DNA from: Sycobia sp. Sy_11
Lineage: Eukaryota; Arthropoda; Insecta; Hymenoptera; Epichrysomallidae
Assembly: GCA_018907035.1 (NCBI GenBank)
Contig: JACCIC010000188.1
Span: forward strand, 709,501 to 773,500
DNA: 64,000 nucleotides
Direction of reading: 5' to 3'
This document shows positions 21,040-32,224 of the stretch, piece after piece; position 1 is the first letter of the stretch, and the number at the start of each line of letters is the position of its first letter. The position numbers were made by a program, and so were the translations under genes. The notes beneath the pieces are model-generated. The model was given only the letters and a program-made list of their open reading frames with translations, was not told where the DNA came from and did not search any database.

Positions 21040-22266
21040 TTGTAAACTACTATAACATTCATATTAGCCATACCCACCGTTGTGGGTATCATAGGATATG
21101 ATTGTGGATCCCGAATTATGAATGTAACTACACTATCGCCGTTAGATATTGGAGACTGCGAACTGCCGAAAAACGATCCTCGTATCGTCTTCACTTAGCT
21201 GCAATTACTGAAAATTGATAACTTTCATGATAATCTAGTATACCAATGTAAAATCGAAATTCATAGAATCGTTTATTTTTGCAGAATGTATTCACATATC
21301 TCAATCGTTATGAGTGGAGTAACTGAATACTTGTATGAAATAAGTAAGGAATCTTGTTTAACATTGCACCAAACAGGGATAATACCACTGGGTAATAATC
21401 ATATTATTAACGGAATCAAAAAAAATTAAACATCGGTCAATCCAATTACTTTAGCTGGATTCGGCCGAGTCAGTTTGAATAACGATAAAAATGGTTGAAG
21501 ATAACCATTTCAACCAAGTTGTATTCTCCCTGTCGACCAAGGAACTGACTTTTGCCTTAAAAAAGAAACAAGAGGAACAGGTATGTGGCTATATAATAAT
21601 AAAAATCGAACATCCGAAATTAGTAATTTTTGAAATCGAAAAAGGCAAGTCATTGGCTTCTCGAAACGAAATGTCAACCTCGAATATGGATATTTTCACA
21701 TATGTAAATTCTAAATTCGTATACGTAGAAAAACACATAAGAACGCATATGAAGGATCTCTACAAGGAAGTAGTTATACAGAGATGTCAATTGGAGCAGC
21801 AGACTCTGAAGAAAGCTCTAGCTCTTGCCACGCATATACCAGATCATTTTACTTATAATCTCATGAAGGGCCCCGGCTATATGGTTGTACTGGCGGGAGA
21901 AGATGTACACGTACTTAAATGTATTCCACTCGAAGTTAAGATAAATCAAGATCATAACTGTTACACGGAATTAAGTGTTTCCCGACAAAACGAAACGTAC
22001 TTTTTAACTCCAAAAACCACATTTTGAAAGATCATGGAATCAGGATAACATGTAACAAAATTTTGCCAGCTTATTACAAGATAGAAGCAGATTGGTATAA
22101 AATGACACCCGAATTATCAGAAGTCAAGAAACCAATAATATTAAAACCACTCAAAAATCCAACGTGGAAATATGTTAATCCTGAAAACTTAGCGACTAGT
22201 GGGATATATTCTCCCAAGGAATTGGAACAATTAAGAAATAGAATCATATTCCCGTCGAAAAGGTAG
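21040..22266 (+). pseudogene. Chuvirus-type envelope glycoprotein-like gene, broken
   Basis: It follows the integrase on the same strand, where an env gene sits in envelope-bearing gypsy elements. The first part (about 21050-21430) has a hydrophobic start then 'NVTTLSPLDIGDCELP', with stops and a shift. The long open part is 21491-22027 (178 aa), and after a stop or shift 22024-22266 follows with 'PTWKYVNPENLA' and 'SGIYSPKELEQLRN'. Spaced Cys residues and the order of these motifs recall glycoproteins of chuviruses (mivirus group), copies of which are known inside insect retroelements. In a virus such a protein would mediate entry; here the frame is interrupted at several places and no transmembrane C-terminus is visible. 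Confidence 0.65.
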
Positions 22267-22309
22267 CACTGCTCCACGAAGTGGCTAGAGAAATTCATAG
22301 TCAGCCTAT

Positions 22310-23990
22310 TACATAGAATCTAGGAACTAGAGTCTCAGAAATCTGATAATGGAAAATCAGAAAAATTTCTGGAAGGAATTGTCATAGAAAATTCCAAGAA
22401 AACTGATGAACGTGATGTTCGTAACAAATCAGTAGAGACTCATAAATCTGATAATGGAAAACAAAAAAAAAAATTTTCTGGAAGATAAATCTGAGAAAAA
22501 TGAATCAGATAAACAAGATTTGAAAATAGACAGAAATTCAAATGAAAATTTGATCAAGTCTAATAAATCTATAATAGAAATAGATCATTGCAATCAGTCA
22601 GAATTTCAAAATGATAAATATAATACAAAGAAAATAATTACAAATTTAAGAAGGAGTAATAGAGTCAAATATAAACTAAGAATTTCTTATGAGAAAATAA
22701 ATTACGTTTTGTGTGCACAATCAGTAAACTGTGAAATTCCCAATAATTTCAATGATATTCAAAATAATATCCATAAAGAAAAATGAAAAAAAAGCAATTT
22801 AAGATGAATTAAATTCATATTATTTTAATAAAACGTGGATACTAGTATCAAAGCCACAAAACAAAAATATTATAGATTGCAAGCAAATGGGTATTCGCTA
22901 TTTAAAATGATGAATATGGAAATCTATCTAAATATAAAGCGCGTCTTGTTGCTCGTGGTTTCAATCAAAAATATTCAATTGATTATAATGAGACTTTTGC
23001 TCTTGTAGCAAGAATTACAAGCTTTAGATTATAGCGTTTGCAAATCAATATAATTTACTTATTCACCATATGGATGTAAAAACTGCATTTTTAAATGGTT
23101 CATTGCAGAAAGAAATTTACATGAAAATTCCTGAAGGAATTAAACTTAAAACAAATCAAGTTTGTAAATTCAATAAATATATATATGGATTGAAACAAGC
23201 AGTAAGATGTTGGTTTGAAATTTTGATAAAACATTAATAGAAAATGGTTTTAAAAATTCATTAGTTGATCGTTGCATATATATTTAAATAAAGGAGAAAT
23301 ATCTAAGAATATATATGTTGTACTCTACGTACATGATTTAGTAATCGTTACAACCGATATTCACACAATGAATAATTTTAAAAATTATTTAATGAATAAA
23401 TTCAGAATGACAGATTTAAAAGAAATTATAGTATTTCATGGAATAAAAAATTATAATAAGATGTAATTACGATGTATATAATGAAATAATGAAATAATGA
23501 AATTATGAAGTAATGAAATAATGAAATTATGAAGCAATGAAATAATGAAATTATGAAATTATGAAATAATGAAATAATGACATTATCAAATAATGAAATA
23601 ATGATGTACTTATTCTTAATTAGAGTTCATATATAAAAACGATTTGAAATAAATTTAACATGAATGATTGTAACGATGTAAACACAGCACTTGAAAATAA
23701 TATAAATTATAATGATTTAAATTCACAAATACGACGCCTTTTTCAAAATCTTATTGGCTGCTTGTATGTAATGAGTTGTACGTGTCCAGATTTGAGTACA
23801 GCAAAAAATTTTCTAAGTAGATCTTCAAATAAAAAGAATACAAAACTATGGAAATGTCTACAAAGAGTTTTAAGATATTTGAAAGGTTCGATGAATTTAA
23901 AATTAACTTATACAAGAGGCAACAGTGAAAATATTTTAAGCGGTTATCTTAAATCTTATTAGGGTGGTCATGAAGGTACTGATAGAAAAA
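22310..23990 (+). pseudogene. Ty1/Copia pol remnant (RT and RNase H)
   Basis: An open piece at 22454-22786 is the charged IN-RT linker ending with 'LRRSNRVKYKLRISYEK'. Then, across stops, come '[20 protein letters not shown]', 'HMDVKTAFLNGSLQKEIYMK', 'YIYGLKQA', and at 23272-23466 'VLYVHDLVIVTT', where the catalytic YVDD is YVHD. The frame at 23660-23962 reads 'NLIGCLYVMSCTCPDLSTAK' and 'LRYLKGSMNLKLTYTRGN', continuing to 'DRKSTTGYLF' near 23990. These are Copia RT and RNase H motifs in order. The copy is dead and is split by an ATGAAATA-type minisatellite at 23480-23600. Confidence 0.88.
23480..23618. repeat. 8-bp-type minisatellite (ATGAAATA/ATGAAATT)
   Basis: Tandem ATGAAATA, ATGAAATT and ATGAAGTA units end in 'atgatgtacttattcttaat'. 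An inverted relative, including that end sequence, lies at 24289-24475. Confidence 0.9.
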
Positions 23991-24026
23991 GTACAACAGG
24001 CTACTTATTTGAAAGTTATTTGAAAA

Positions 24027-24282
24027 TTATTTGAATACCGCGAATGCTTTCTCTAAGACAGTGCTTCCCCGGAGGGACCCCGAACTGGGATGTTCGTCGC
24101 GTTTTTCCACCTCCTTATATACGAAAAATCTAATGTTGCGCTTATATAAAAGTCGTAAAAAACAGTTCTGCAACAATAAGCTCATGATATCTCGTCTACT
24201 TGCCCTCCCTTAAAAATGTAGAAAGAGTTGTAATGTAGAGAAATGTAGAGAAAGTTATTTGAATACCGCGAATGCTTTCTCT
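24027..24282. repeat. 28-bp direct repeats bounding a 200-bp segment
   Basis: The 28-bp string starting 'ttatttgaataccgcg' occurs at 24027-24054 and 24255-24282. The segment between is GC-richer and unrelated to the Copia debris. It could be an inserted small element with a long target duplication, or a deletion-rearranged LTR. Confidence 0.7.
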
Positions 24283-24288
24283 TTCTAC

Positions 24289-24475
24289 ATTAAGAATAAG
24301 TACATCATTATTTCATTATTTGATAATGTCATTATTTGATTATTACATATTTTCATTATTTCATAAGTTCATTATTTCATAATTTCATAATTTCATTATT
24401 TCATTACTTCATAATTTCATTATTTCATTACTTCATAATTTCATTATTTCATTACTTCATAATTTCATGATATCA
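24289..24475. repeat. Inverted copy of the ATGAAATA minisatellite
   Basis: It reads TTTCATTA/TTTCATAA units and begins with 'attaagaataagtacatcat', the reverse complement of 23599-23618. It directly abuts the inverted envelope-like copy. Confidence 0.9.
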
Positions 24476-24479
24476 GTTT

Positions 24480-25258
24480 CATGAACAATTTCATGAGATC
24501 ATAACAGTTATGATCTTGATTTATCTTAACTTCGAGTGGAATACATTTAAGTACGTGTACATCTTCTCCCGCCAGTCCAACCATATAGCCGGGGCCCTTC
24601 ATGAGATTATAAGTAAAATGATCTGGTATATGCGTGGCAAGAGCTAGAGCTTTCTTCAGAGTCTGCTGCTCCAATTGACATCTCTGTATAACTACTTCCT
24701 TGTAGAGATCCTTCATATGCGTTCTTATGTGTTTTTCTACGTATACGAATTTAGAATTTACATATGTGAAAATATCCATATTCGAGGTTGACATTTCGTT
24801 TCGAGAAGCGAATGACTTGCCTTTTTCGGTTTCAAAAATTACTAATTTCGGATGTTCGATTTTTATTATTATATAGCCACATACCTGTTCCTCTTGTTTC
24901 TTTTTTAAGGCAAAAGTCAGTTCCTTGGTCGACAGAGAGAATACAACTTGGTTGAAATGGTTATCTTCAACCATTTTTATCGTTATTCAAACTGACTCGG
25001 CCGAATCCAGCTAAAGTAATTGGATTGACCGATGTTTAATTTTTTTTTATTCCGTTAATAATATGATTATTACCCAGTGGTATTATCCCTGTTTGGTGCA
25101 ATGTTAAACAAGATTCCTTACTTATTTCATACAAGTATTCAGTTACTCCACTCATAACGATTGAGATATGTGAATACATTCTGCAATAATAAACGATTCG
25201 ATGAATTTCGATTTTACATTGGTATACTAGATTATCGTGATAAATCGTTTTTCGACAT
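24480..25258 (-). pseudogene. Inverted duplicate of the envelope-like gene
   Basis: The minus strand is nearly identical to plus 21180-21968: the open frame 24974-24465 starts with the same 'MVEDNHFNQVVFSLSTKE' and differs at only a few residues until it runs into the minisatellite after 'KINQDHNCY'. A stretch of about 40 bp present near 21190-21230 is missing from this copy near 25240. The copy carries only the middle of the gene and is dead. Confidence 0.85.
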
Positions 25259-25870
25259 GCTCTTTTGCACTATTTAGATTTGAAAAAAAGTGTAGCAGAA
25301 ACTTATCGATTGCTTCAAGAATGTTATGGCAAACAAGCTCCATCGCTTACAACATGTAAAGAGTGGTTTCAGCGGTTTAAAAGTAGAGATAATGATGTTC
25401 ATGACAAAGAACGTTCTGCAGGACTGAAAAAGTTTGAAGAGAGTGAATTGCATTATTAGACGAAAACTCAGCTCAACTGCTCAAAAAACTCGCTAATAAG
25501 TTGAGAGGCAGTGAGAGAGCAGCTGGGAAACGTTTAGATGCGATGGGAAAGATTCATAAAGAAGGAAAATGGATGCCAAACGATTTGACCGAAAGTTCCA
25601 TTATGTATCGATACAACATTGTACTGTCGTTGCTTGTCAGGCAAAAAAGAAGCGTTTTATAAGCTATTGTAACTGTTGATGAAAAGTGGATCGACTATGA
25701 CAGCCCTAAGCGCAAAGTCATGGATGGACCCAGGCCAACCGTCCACATCGACGCCAAAACAAAAGGTATTGCTGTGCATTTAATGGAATCAACAGGGCGT
25801 GCTGTACTTATTACAAGCTGCTAAAATCGCATGAAACTATCACTACCAAGGTATACGAATGCCGGCTTAC
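25250..25870 (+). pseudogene. Mariner transposase relic (irritans/mellifera-like)
   Basis: The open start (25265-25459) reads 'DLKKSVAETYRLLQECYGK' and 'CKEWFQRFKSRDNDVHDKE', the mariner HTH region. Further on, across several stops, come a 'KENGCQTI' region (W-P-ND-L equivalent in another frame), 'AKSWMDPGQPSTST' and a 'CI*WNQQGVLY' equivalent of 'CIWWDQ.GVVYYELL'. The catalytic part ends before the second Asp. Multiple stops and shifts make this a pseudogene. Confidence 0.8.
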
Positions 25871-26049
25871 CTACTTTTTGAGGTGTTAGCTTTGACCATA
25901 CTTTACATGTATAGAAAATGTATAAAATAAATAAAAAAAATTTTTTATGTACTTCAAGAGTGTATTTATTAATCATTTCAAATCCTACATCCATATCTTC
26001 AATAGCATTCTCAGAAAAATTTCACAAAAATAGCATTTTTTTCGAGGGT

Positions 26050-26760
26050 CTAAAGTAGAATACTGCCTTAAATGAATAAGTTGGGTTTGATGTAATAGTC
26101 CTTTCATGTTGTGACCACTCAGAAACAGTTCGTAGTATACGACACACATTTAATCCCATAATATCCAGAGCATGATTTTATTTACGTGAATATTTCGTTT
26201 CGAATCCATTTGTCACCACGAGTGACAATACATGCAAAAATGATTTATTTTTACACTGCTGCAGCAACATTTTGGACATGTAAAATCACCTTTCGACGTC
26301 CCACAGCTTCAATTTGTACGGCACTCAGTTTCCAACCTTTTGAATGAATCCCGATGCTTTTAGCTGCATGGAAATGGCTTGTTGCATGACGCTCAATAAT
26401 ACAGAAAGTTCTTCTAGAATCTGACACGGATTCTTATACAAGGAAGCGTATAATTCCTAGTTTTTAAAACTTTTCAGCTTTCCGAAGTGATCCTTGTCTT
26501 CAACTTCAAAATCACCACAACAGTTTGAACTTCTCTCGACATGTCGATTCACTAATACATTTCACCCCATAAGTTTCCGAAAGCAAATGATAGGACTCAG
26601 CCGTACTTTTCCTTATATGAAAGAATACGAACAGCGCTTCTCGCAAATGACCTATTGGGCTGCAAATTTGCCATGATATTGTTCTATAAAATAAACGACA
26701 CTGAAAGAAATGCTCAAATGTAATACTGCACAGTTGTTGACAGATATACAATCAAAAATA
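26050..26760 (-). pseudogene. Mariner transposase relic, opposite strand
   Basis: On the minus strand the HTH region 'IRKSTAESYHLLSETYGVKC' and 'ISESTCREKF' (26512-26650) is followed, across many stops, by segments matching 'WVPYKL...VERRF' near 26310 and the 'HRIVTGDEKWI' region near 26220. It lies tail-to-tail with the plus-strand mariner relic ending near 25870 and is heavily decayed. Confidence 0.75.
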
Positions 26761-26769
26761 TAACAACAT

Positions 26770-27590
26770 GAGGTCTGATATTTCTGCCCGCGATCCATTT
26801 GTGGCGCAATTTTTTCACAAACGCTGTAAACTTACTTATGCATCCAATATAATCAGAACCCTAACAAACATAATAATCGACTAATTAGATGTAATGATTT
26901 AATGAAAATTTACCCACGATCTCCATTATGATACCCGCATACTATTTGTGATTGCAACGAGCTTTTTGCCAGCATACATTATTAAAAAATTTAATTACAT
27001 TAAATTTAATGTAAGCAGAGGATATTTCAATTCATCGATTTATAAAAGTTTTCATCATTGAACGTAAGTTCACGTTAAAAGAAATTAACCAACTATTGAA
27101 ATAATCTTAATATCCATTGTCAAGATTCGATCTATGTTTACGAATTCAATAAATCTATAAAAATCTTTTAATTGTAGAATATAAACTTTTTATATTATAT
27201 AATTATTTTACATAACCGCCTTACCATAAGTATTTGAGAGCATTCAATGAGCTTCAGCTGGAAATTACTTTATATCAAATAAAAAAATTGAAACCTTCCG
27301 GGAATGACGAGAATTTGACTTATAATCTGACATGTTTAAAAGAGAATCACTTTATGATGCAGACACAAATCGGCTAATATTTCAATGATATTAGATTTAA
27401 AAATACCTAAGATTATTGTCTGACGATCTATTTATTTCAACTACCACTTACAACTACAGTCATCTATTGCAAAACGGTGGAAACAAAGTTGTACACCAAA
27501 TATACATGATATCAACTACAAATTTAATTAACAATTAAATCTAGAAAATTATCAAGAATTTGTTCTAACACGCGAGAGAAAGACAAAAAA
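26770..27590. other. Noncoding stretch, nothing recognised
   Basis: AT-rich, no coding signal. Confidence 0.4.
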
Positions 27591-27597
27591 AATACCT

Positions 27598-27614
27598 TCT
27601 CTCTCTCTCTCTCC

Positions 27615-27646
<32 letters not shown>

Positions 27647-27648
27647 GT
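27598..27648. repeat. (TC)n microsatellite
   Basis: TC repeat with a few interruptions. Confidence 0.9.
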
Positions 27649-27714
27649 CTCTTTCACTCTGTTGCAAGCAGAAATATCTTGCGACTTATAAGTCAACGAC
27701 ATTTATTGAATAGA

Positions 27715-27925
27715 AATGAACTACCTTACTCTAGCTAACTTTCGAAAAGCCTTTCCCAGATAACATTACATCGTAGTATTGACAAAAACGCTTAGCACGC
27801 TTTAGGGCTTGCAATCTTAAATACTAATGGCCAGGTACAAGACAATTTTCTGACAAATTAGAAGCAAAACTTGACAGAAAAACATGCCGGCACATTACAG
27901 GTATTCATTGTTGCTGTATTGCCAT
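27715..27925. repeat. Dispersed noncoding repeat family S, copy 2
   Basis: Shares 'cccagataacatta', 'gcttagcacgcttt', 'taatggccaggta' and the 'attgttgctgtattgccat' region with 44935-45095 in inverted orientation, and part with 13905-13935. Confidence 0.5.
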
Positions 27926-28262
27926 GGATTTTACGATCTATAGTGGATATTATTATATATAAATTATATTATTTTTGTATATATATATATATAAATGGTA
28001 ATTTATTAAAAATAAAAATGCAAAATATAGAAGAAGCTCACAGATGCAAATACTCTACAGTGATTAATTACATAATAATTATTATATAGGAATCAAATCG
28101 TAAAATGTATAAATAAATTAATCGAATAATTAATTTAATGCATATAAATAAATATATATATATATATATACATATATATATTTATATAAAATTAATGATA
28201 ATACACATTAAATGAAAGAATACGATAACATATTAAAGATATATTTTTTGAGATTATATATA

Positions 28263-29212
28263 CGACATGTGTTTAAAAAGTCACGAGAATTTTTAAATTC
28301 CGTAGGTTGGGACAGTCCGCTTGTAGAAAATTTTTTTTATTATGTTGATATGCATGCCCTTGAAGTAGGATAAAATTTTCAACAATATGCTTTGCTTACT
28401 TTTTAAGTGGCAGCCGCTAAAGTTAAACGTGTTTTTTTGAGCTCGGCGATTTTCGTTTGTGAAAAAATGGAGTAAACAATTTGTATTCAATTTTGCGTAA
28501 AAAATGAAATAAATTGTAGTGAAGTTTCTAAATTGTTAACAAAGACATATGGTGAGTCTATTACGATTAAAGCAAGGATTTACGAGTAGTATAAGCATTT
28601 CGAAGATGGCCACGAAAACGTTGAAGATGACGAACGCCCGGACGCCCAAGCACATCAACAACCGATGAAAAGGTGAAAAAAGTGAAAGAAATGGTTATGA
28701 ACGATCGTCGAATTACAATCAGAGAAGTCGCTGATGATGTAGTCATATCAGTTCGCTCATGCTATGGAATTTTTTCGGTTGTTTTGGATATGAAACGTGT
28801 GACAGCAAAATTTGTTCCCAAATTGTTGAATTTCGAACAAAAACAGCGGCGAATGGCAGTTGCTCAGGAGTCGCTAAATGAAGTTAATAATGATGCAGAA
28901 CAACTAAAACGTGTTATAATAGGTGACGAAACATGAGTTTACGGATATGATGTCCAAGCTTAGGCTCAATCGTCTCAGTGGAAGCATTCTGGATCGCCAA
29001 GACCGAAAAAGGTTCGAAAAACGAAAATCGACGAGTTCAAAAAACATGTCTAACGTTAGCGGCTGCCACTGAAAAGGTAATCAATGAATATTGCTGAAAA
29101 TTTTATCGTACTTCAGGGGCATGCGTACTAACATAATAAAAAAATTTTATACAGGCAGACTGGCGAAACCCGCGAAATTTAAAAATTTTCGTTGCTTTTT
29201 GAACACACCTCG
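28263..29212 (+). mobile_element. Internally deleted mariner-like element (950 bp)
   Basis: The terminal inverted repeats are about 35 bp: the left one contains 'tgtgtttaaaaagt' and 'gaatttttaaatt', the right one the complement of 'gaggtgtgttcaaaaagcaa'. TA occurs at both outer edges (28261-28262 and 29213-29214). The interior encodes the N-terminal half of a transposase, then the sequence jumps to the 3' UTR. The missing part would hold most of the catalytic domain. Confidence 0.85.
28464..29060 (+). pseudogene. Mariner transposase N-terminal half, SETMAR-like type
   Basis: The reading starts near 28470 with a 'NEINCSEVSKLLTKTYGES' stretch, then 'YEWYKHFEDGHENVEDDERP', a one-base shift near 28650, and the open frame 28673-28936 'DRRITIREVADDVVISVRSC' to 'VIIGDET', which has the first catalytic Asp. 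A stop follows and the frame decays through 'SPRPKKVRKTK'. The second and third Asp are deleted. Confidence 0.82.
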
Positions 29213-29344
29213 TATATATATATATATATATATATATTTAATAATTATAACTTATAACATGTATTTTAACCTTCAAATAAAAATATATATTGCTTTTTTA
29301 TATAAAATAAACGTTTCAGAAATAATTATATAATATTATAAATC

Positions 29345-29720
29345 TCTACAATGTTCTTTAAAATTCTTGATTTAAACTTTTACTTAATAAAAGTTTGTAT
29401 ATATATGTCAAATAACAAAAGTGCGATTATGAATATAATTGATGGAAGACGAAAATTCGAACAAAAGACATCGAAATACGTGCCCCAGATAACATTGAGT
29501 AAGCGTATTACGCGCAATTCTTAGCAACGCATACCGTTTGCAAGTATTTGTATTCGTTGCCATGATTTACCGCCCATTTGCGTTTTAATTGCGCAAGTGC
29601 ATTGCCAAGCAACAAGATTTGAATTATTACCGGCAATACACACGCACAAGTCGCTTGAAATGATAAACAAAAAATTTCAAATGATGTCGGTAATATGCAA
29701 AGACGAATAGTCTACAAAAA
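29345..29720. repeat. Dispersed noncoding repeat family S, copy 3
   Basis: Near-identical in layout to 13780-14140, including 'gccatgatttaccgcccatt' and 'gatgtcggtaatatgc'. Confidence 0.7.
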
Positions 29721-29915
29721 AAATATTATATACTTTCTACATAATATACTAGCATCTCCCGTCTCGACTTCGTCGGAGATAATATTTTAACCAATTTCTT
29801 AAACAGTTCAAAAATCTCTAAGTAAAAGTAGTCTGTGTTACTGTAAATAATTGACCGTAATTTACCTATAGTCACATCGGTATAAAAAGCTGTTACTTTA
29901 CCGACCATTTTACTA

Positions 29916-30501
29916 CTGTGTGCAAATATGAGTAAGACTTTATTTATAACTTTTGAAATCTTTATTTATTCTTTTGAGTTTGCTGAACAACCATAAGTCA
30001 CACGATGCTAAATCAGGCAAGTACGGTAGTTGCGGAACGATATTAGTTGAATTTTTGTCGAAATGTTCACGTAAAACCAATAGAGTGAGCTGGTGCATTA
30101 TCGTAATACAAAAAGCAAGAGTTGTTTTTCCATAAATCTGACCATTTGAGATGAATAGTTTCACGGAAACGATGCATAAAATTCAAATAATATTCTTTGT
30201 TAATCGTTTGGCCGGTTGGACGGAATTCATAATGCACCACCACACCACTATAATCGAAAAAAATAGTGAGCATAATCGTGATTTTTGAGCGACTTTTGAT
30301 CTCAGACCTTATAAAAACTGAAAAGACGACTTTTCTTTGTTCACAAAACACAAGCGTAACTGTATGACAAAAGAAGATAATTGCGTAAAATTTGGCACAG
30401 ATAACTCTGGCAGGATTACCAACTTAAAAATAAAAACATTTGTCTGGAACGATAAACCAAGGAGGTTTGAATTGAAAAGTTTTACTCATATTTGTACACA
30501 G
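29916..30501 (-). mobile_element. Internally deleted mariner (586 bp), copy 2
   Basis: The same terminal repeats as 14351-14936, with flanking TA at 29914-29915 and 30502-30503 and exactly the same length. Minus-strand open pieces (30351-30067 and 30164-29940) cover 'ITIMLTIFFDYSGVV' to 'SCDLWLFSKLKR' with a frameshift between them, so the second and third catalytic Asp are in different frames. Confidence 0.88.
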
Positions 30502-30506
30502 TAGTA

Positions 30507-30510
<4 letters not shown>

Positions 30511-30558
<48 letters not shown>
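30511..30558. repeat. (TA)n microsatellite
   Basis: Pure TA repeat. Confidence 0.95.
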
Positions 30559-30561
<3 letters not shown>

Positions 30562-30599
30562 AATACACATATATGCATATTACATCGAGTTCGAGCAGT

Positions 30600-30955
30600 T
30601 GAAAAATATGTAAAGTGGCTCGAGACGACGTTTACGGCGAGTATCGTGTTCGGACAATATAATATATCTCGGGACGCCTGCTATAGAGTTTTATCTTGGA
30701 GAGGTAGAATACGATATTCAGGTATCCAGAGACGACTTCTACTGAGAGTTTGGGTGTTCGAATGATAAAATACGAATCTCTTCATAGAAGTCGTCCCGTC
30801 ATATCTGGAAATTGTTTTCTACCAACTAAACACGATACTCCCCGTATAAGTCGTTCGAAAACACCTGGCCATCGCATTCTATCATCTGAACACAAAAGTC
30901 CGAGTAGAAATCATCCTCGGGCATCGGGATATTGTATTCAACTCTTGTAGAAGTC
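30600..30955. repeat. 60-bp minisatellite array in Helitron
   Basis: About six degenerate 60-bp units in the same orientation as 15045-15425. Confidence 0.8.
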
Positions 30956-31121
30956 GTACTTAAAATATACATAATATACATAATGTATTTCGTATATTTC
31001 CGTTTCTTAAATTGCCGTAAAGATTTTAGTAATGGCGCCAACCAAAATAAAATGATAGTTTGCGAATATCATATTTTTTAAGCGGTCGGTGGATACTGCC
31101 TTTTTTGGAGAAGTGACGATG

Positions 31122-31163
<42 letters not shown>

Positions 31164-31619
31164 TATCATATCATATCATATCATATCATATCATACTAAT
31201 TTAGAAAGACAAAGCGAGTTTTGGTTTGTACGCGATAACCGAAAAAACTACTGAACCGATTGTTCTGAAATTTGACATATAGATTCTATATTATCTTGGG
31301 AAGGACATAGACTATGATTTTTCTTGAAAACCATTTTACTTTTAACAATAAATTAAGTTAACAGTTTTAGTGGTCAGTTTCACAAATGGCCACTAGGTGG
31401 CGTCTTGAATCACGAGCGTCAACTCAATGTAGTCGGCTTAAAGTATTAATACCAGGCCAGCTCAGACGAATGTTCATATCCAGCTTTGGGATTCGTATCC
31501 TAAAGAATGTGTGGCGTTAGTTGACATAACCTTTTTTGTTCTTCAGGTTAATCTGACACTACACTCACACTTTATGTATATCTTTTGATTTTTGTAAATT
31601 TTATTTTCTCTTACGTGGG

Positions 31620-31622
<3 letters not shown>

Positions 31623-31671
<49 letters not shown>
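31623..31671. repeat. (TC)n microsatellite
   Basis: Pure TC repeat within the Helitron copy. Confidence 0.95.
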
Positions 31672-31673
<2 letters not shown>

Positions 31674-31885
31674 GTTCAATATTTCACTGTCATTCGTTCT
31701 CCTTCCCTTATAAAATGGTTCTGTATGCCAAATCATACTGAATATAGTTTGTGACGACAAAATATATTTTTATTTTTATACCTTCTATTACCTTCAGAAT
31801 TGTGGCAAGAGACTATGTTTTTTTTTTAACTTGAACAAAAGCAATGATGGCAAAATAGGATTCTTTACCAATAACCTTGAAACTA

Positions 31886-31920
<35 letters not shown>

Positions 31921-32061
31921 TCGCTTCTGCATAAATGAGCAATATCCATCGTCTGCTTAAAAATATGCTATTCGGATACTAATGCTTTGCTTAAATTTCT
32001 GTTGGTATCACTACGAAAAAAAATCCACGTATTCACGTATTCAATTGAAAAAACGGAAATA

Positions 32062-32169
<108 letters not shown>

Positions 32170-32224
32170 TGTATGCATATTATATTGTACATATTCTATA
32201 TACACATTTTAAATACGGTTTCCG

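Larger units (their letters stand above)
17508..22270 (+). mobile_element. Ty3/gypsy element with envelope-like gene (gypsy-1), decayed
   Basis: The order is protease segment(s), RT, RNase H, acidic linker, integrase with zinc-binding and catalytic parts, then a chuvirus-type glycoprotein gene, all on the plus strand. No LTRs are recognised at either end: the left end is cut by the PLE near 17510 and the right end runs into Copia debris near 22300. Frameshifts and stops separate nearly every domain. Confidence 0.85.
29215..30960. repeat. Segmental repeat, copy 2 of 2 (mate 13620-15425)
   Basis: It is in the same order and strand as the first copy: noncoding family S block, Helitron 3' end at 29749, 586-bp mariner at 29916-30501, TA repeat and 60-bp array. 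Confidence 0.85.
29749..31035 (-). mobile_element. Helitron-like non-autonomous element, minus copy 3
   Basis: The minus-strand 3' end is at 29749 (CTAG 29749-29752 with the hairpin side 'gaagtcgagacgg'). A 586-bp mariner is inserted at the same position as in the 14175-15865 copy, followed by the 60-bp array (30600-30955). No family 5' end is seen; homology fades near 31030. Confidence 0.7.
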
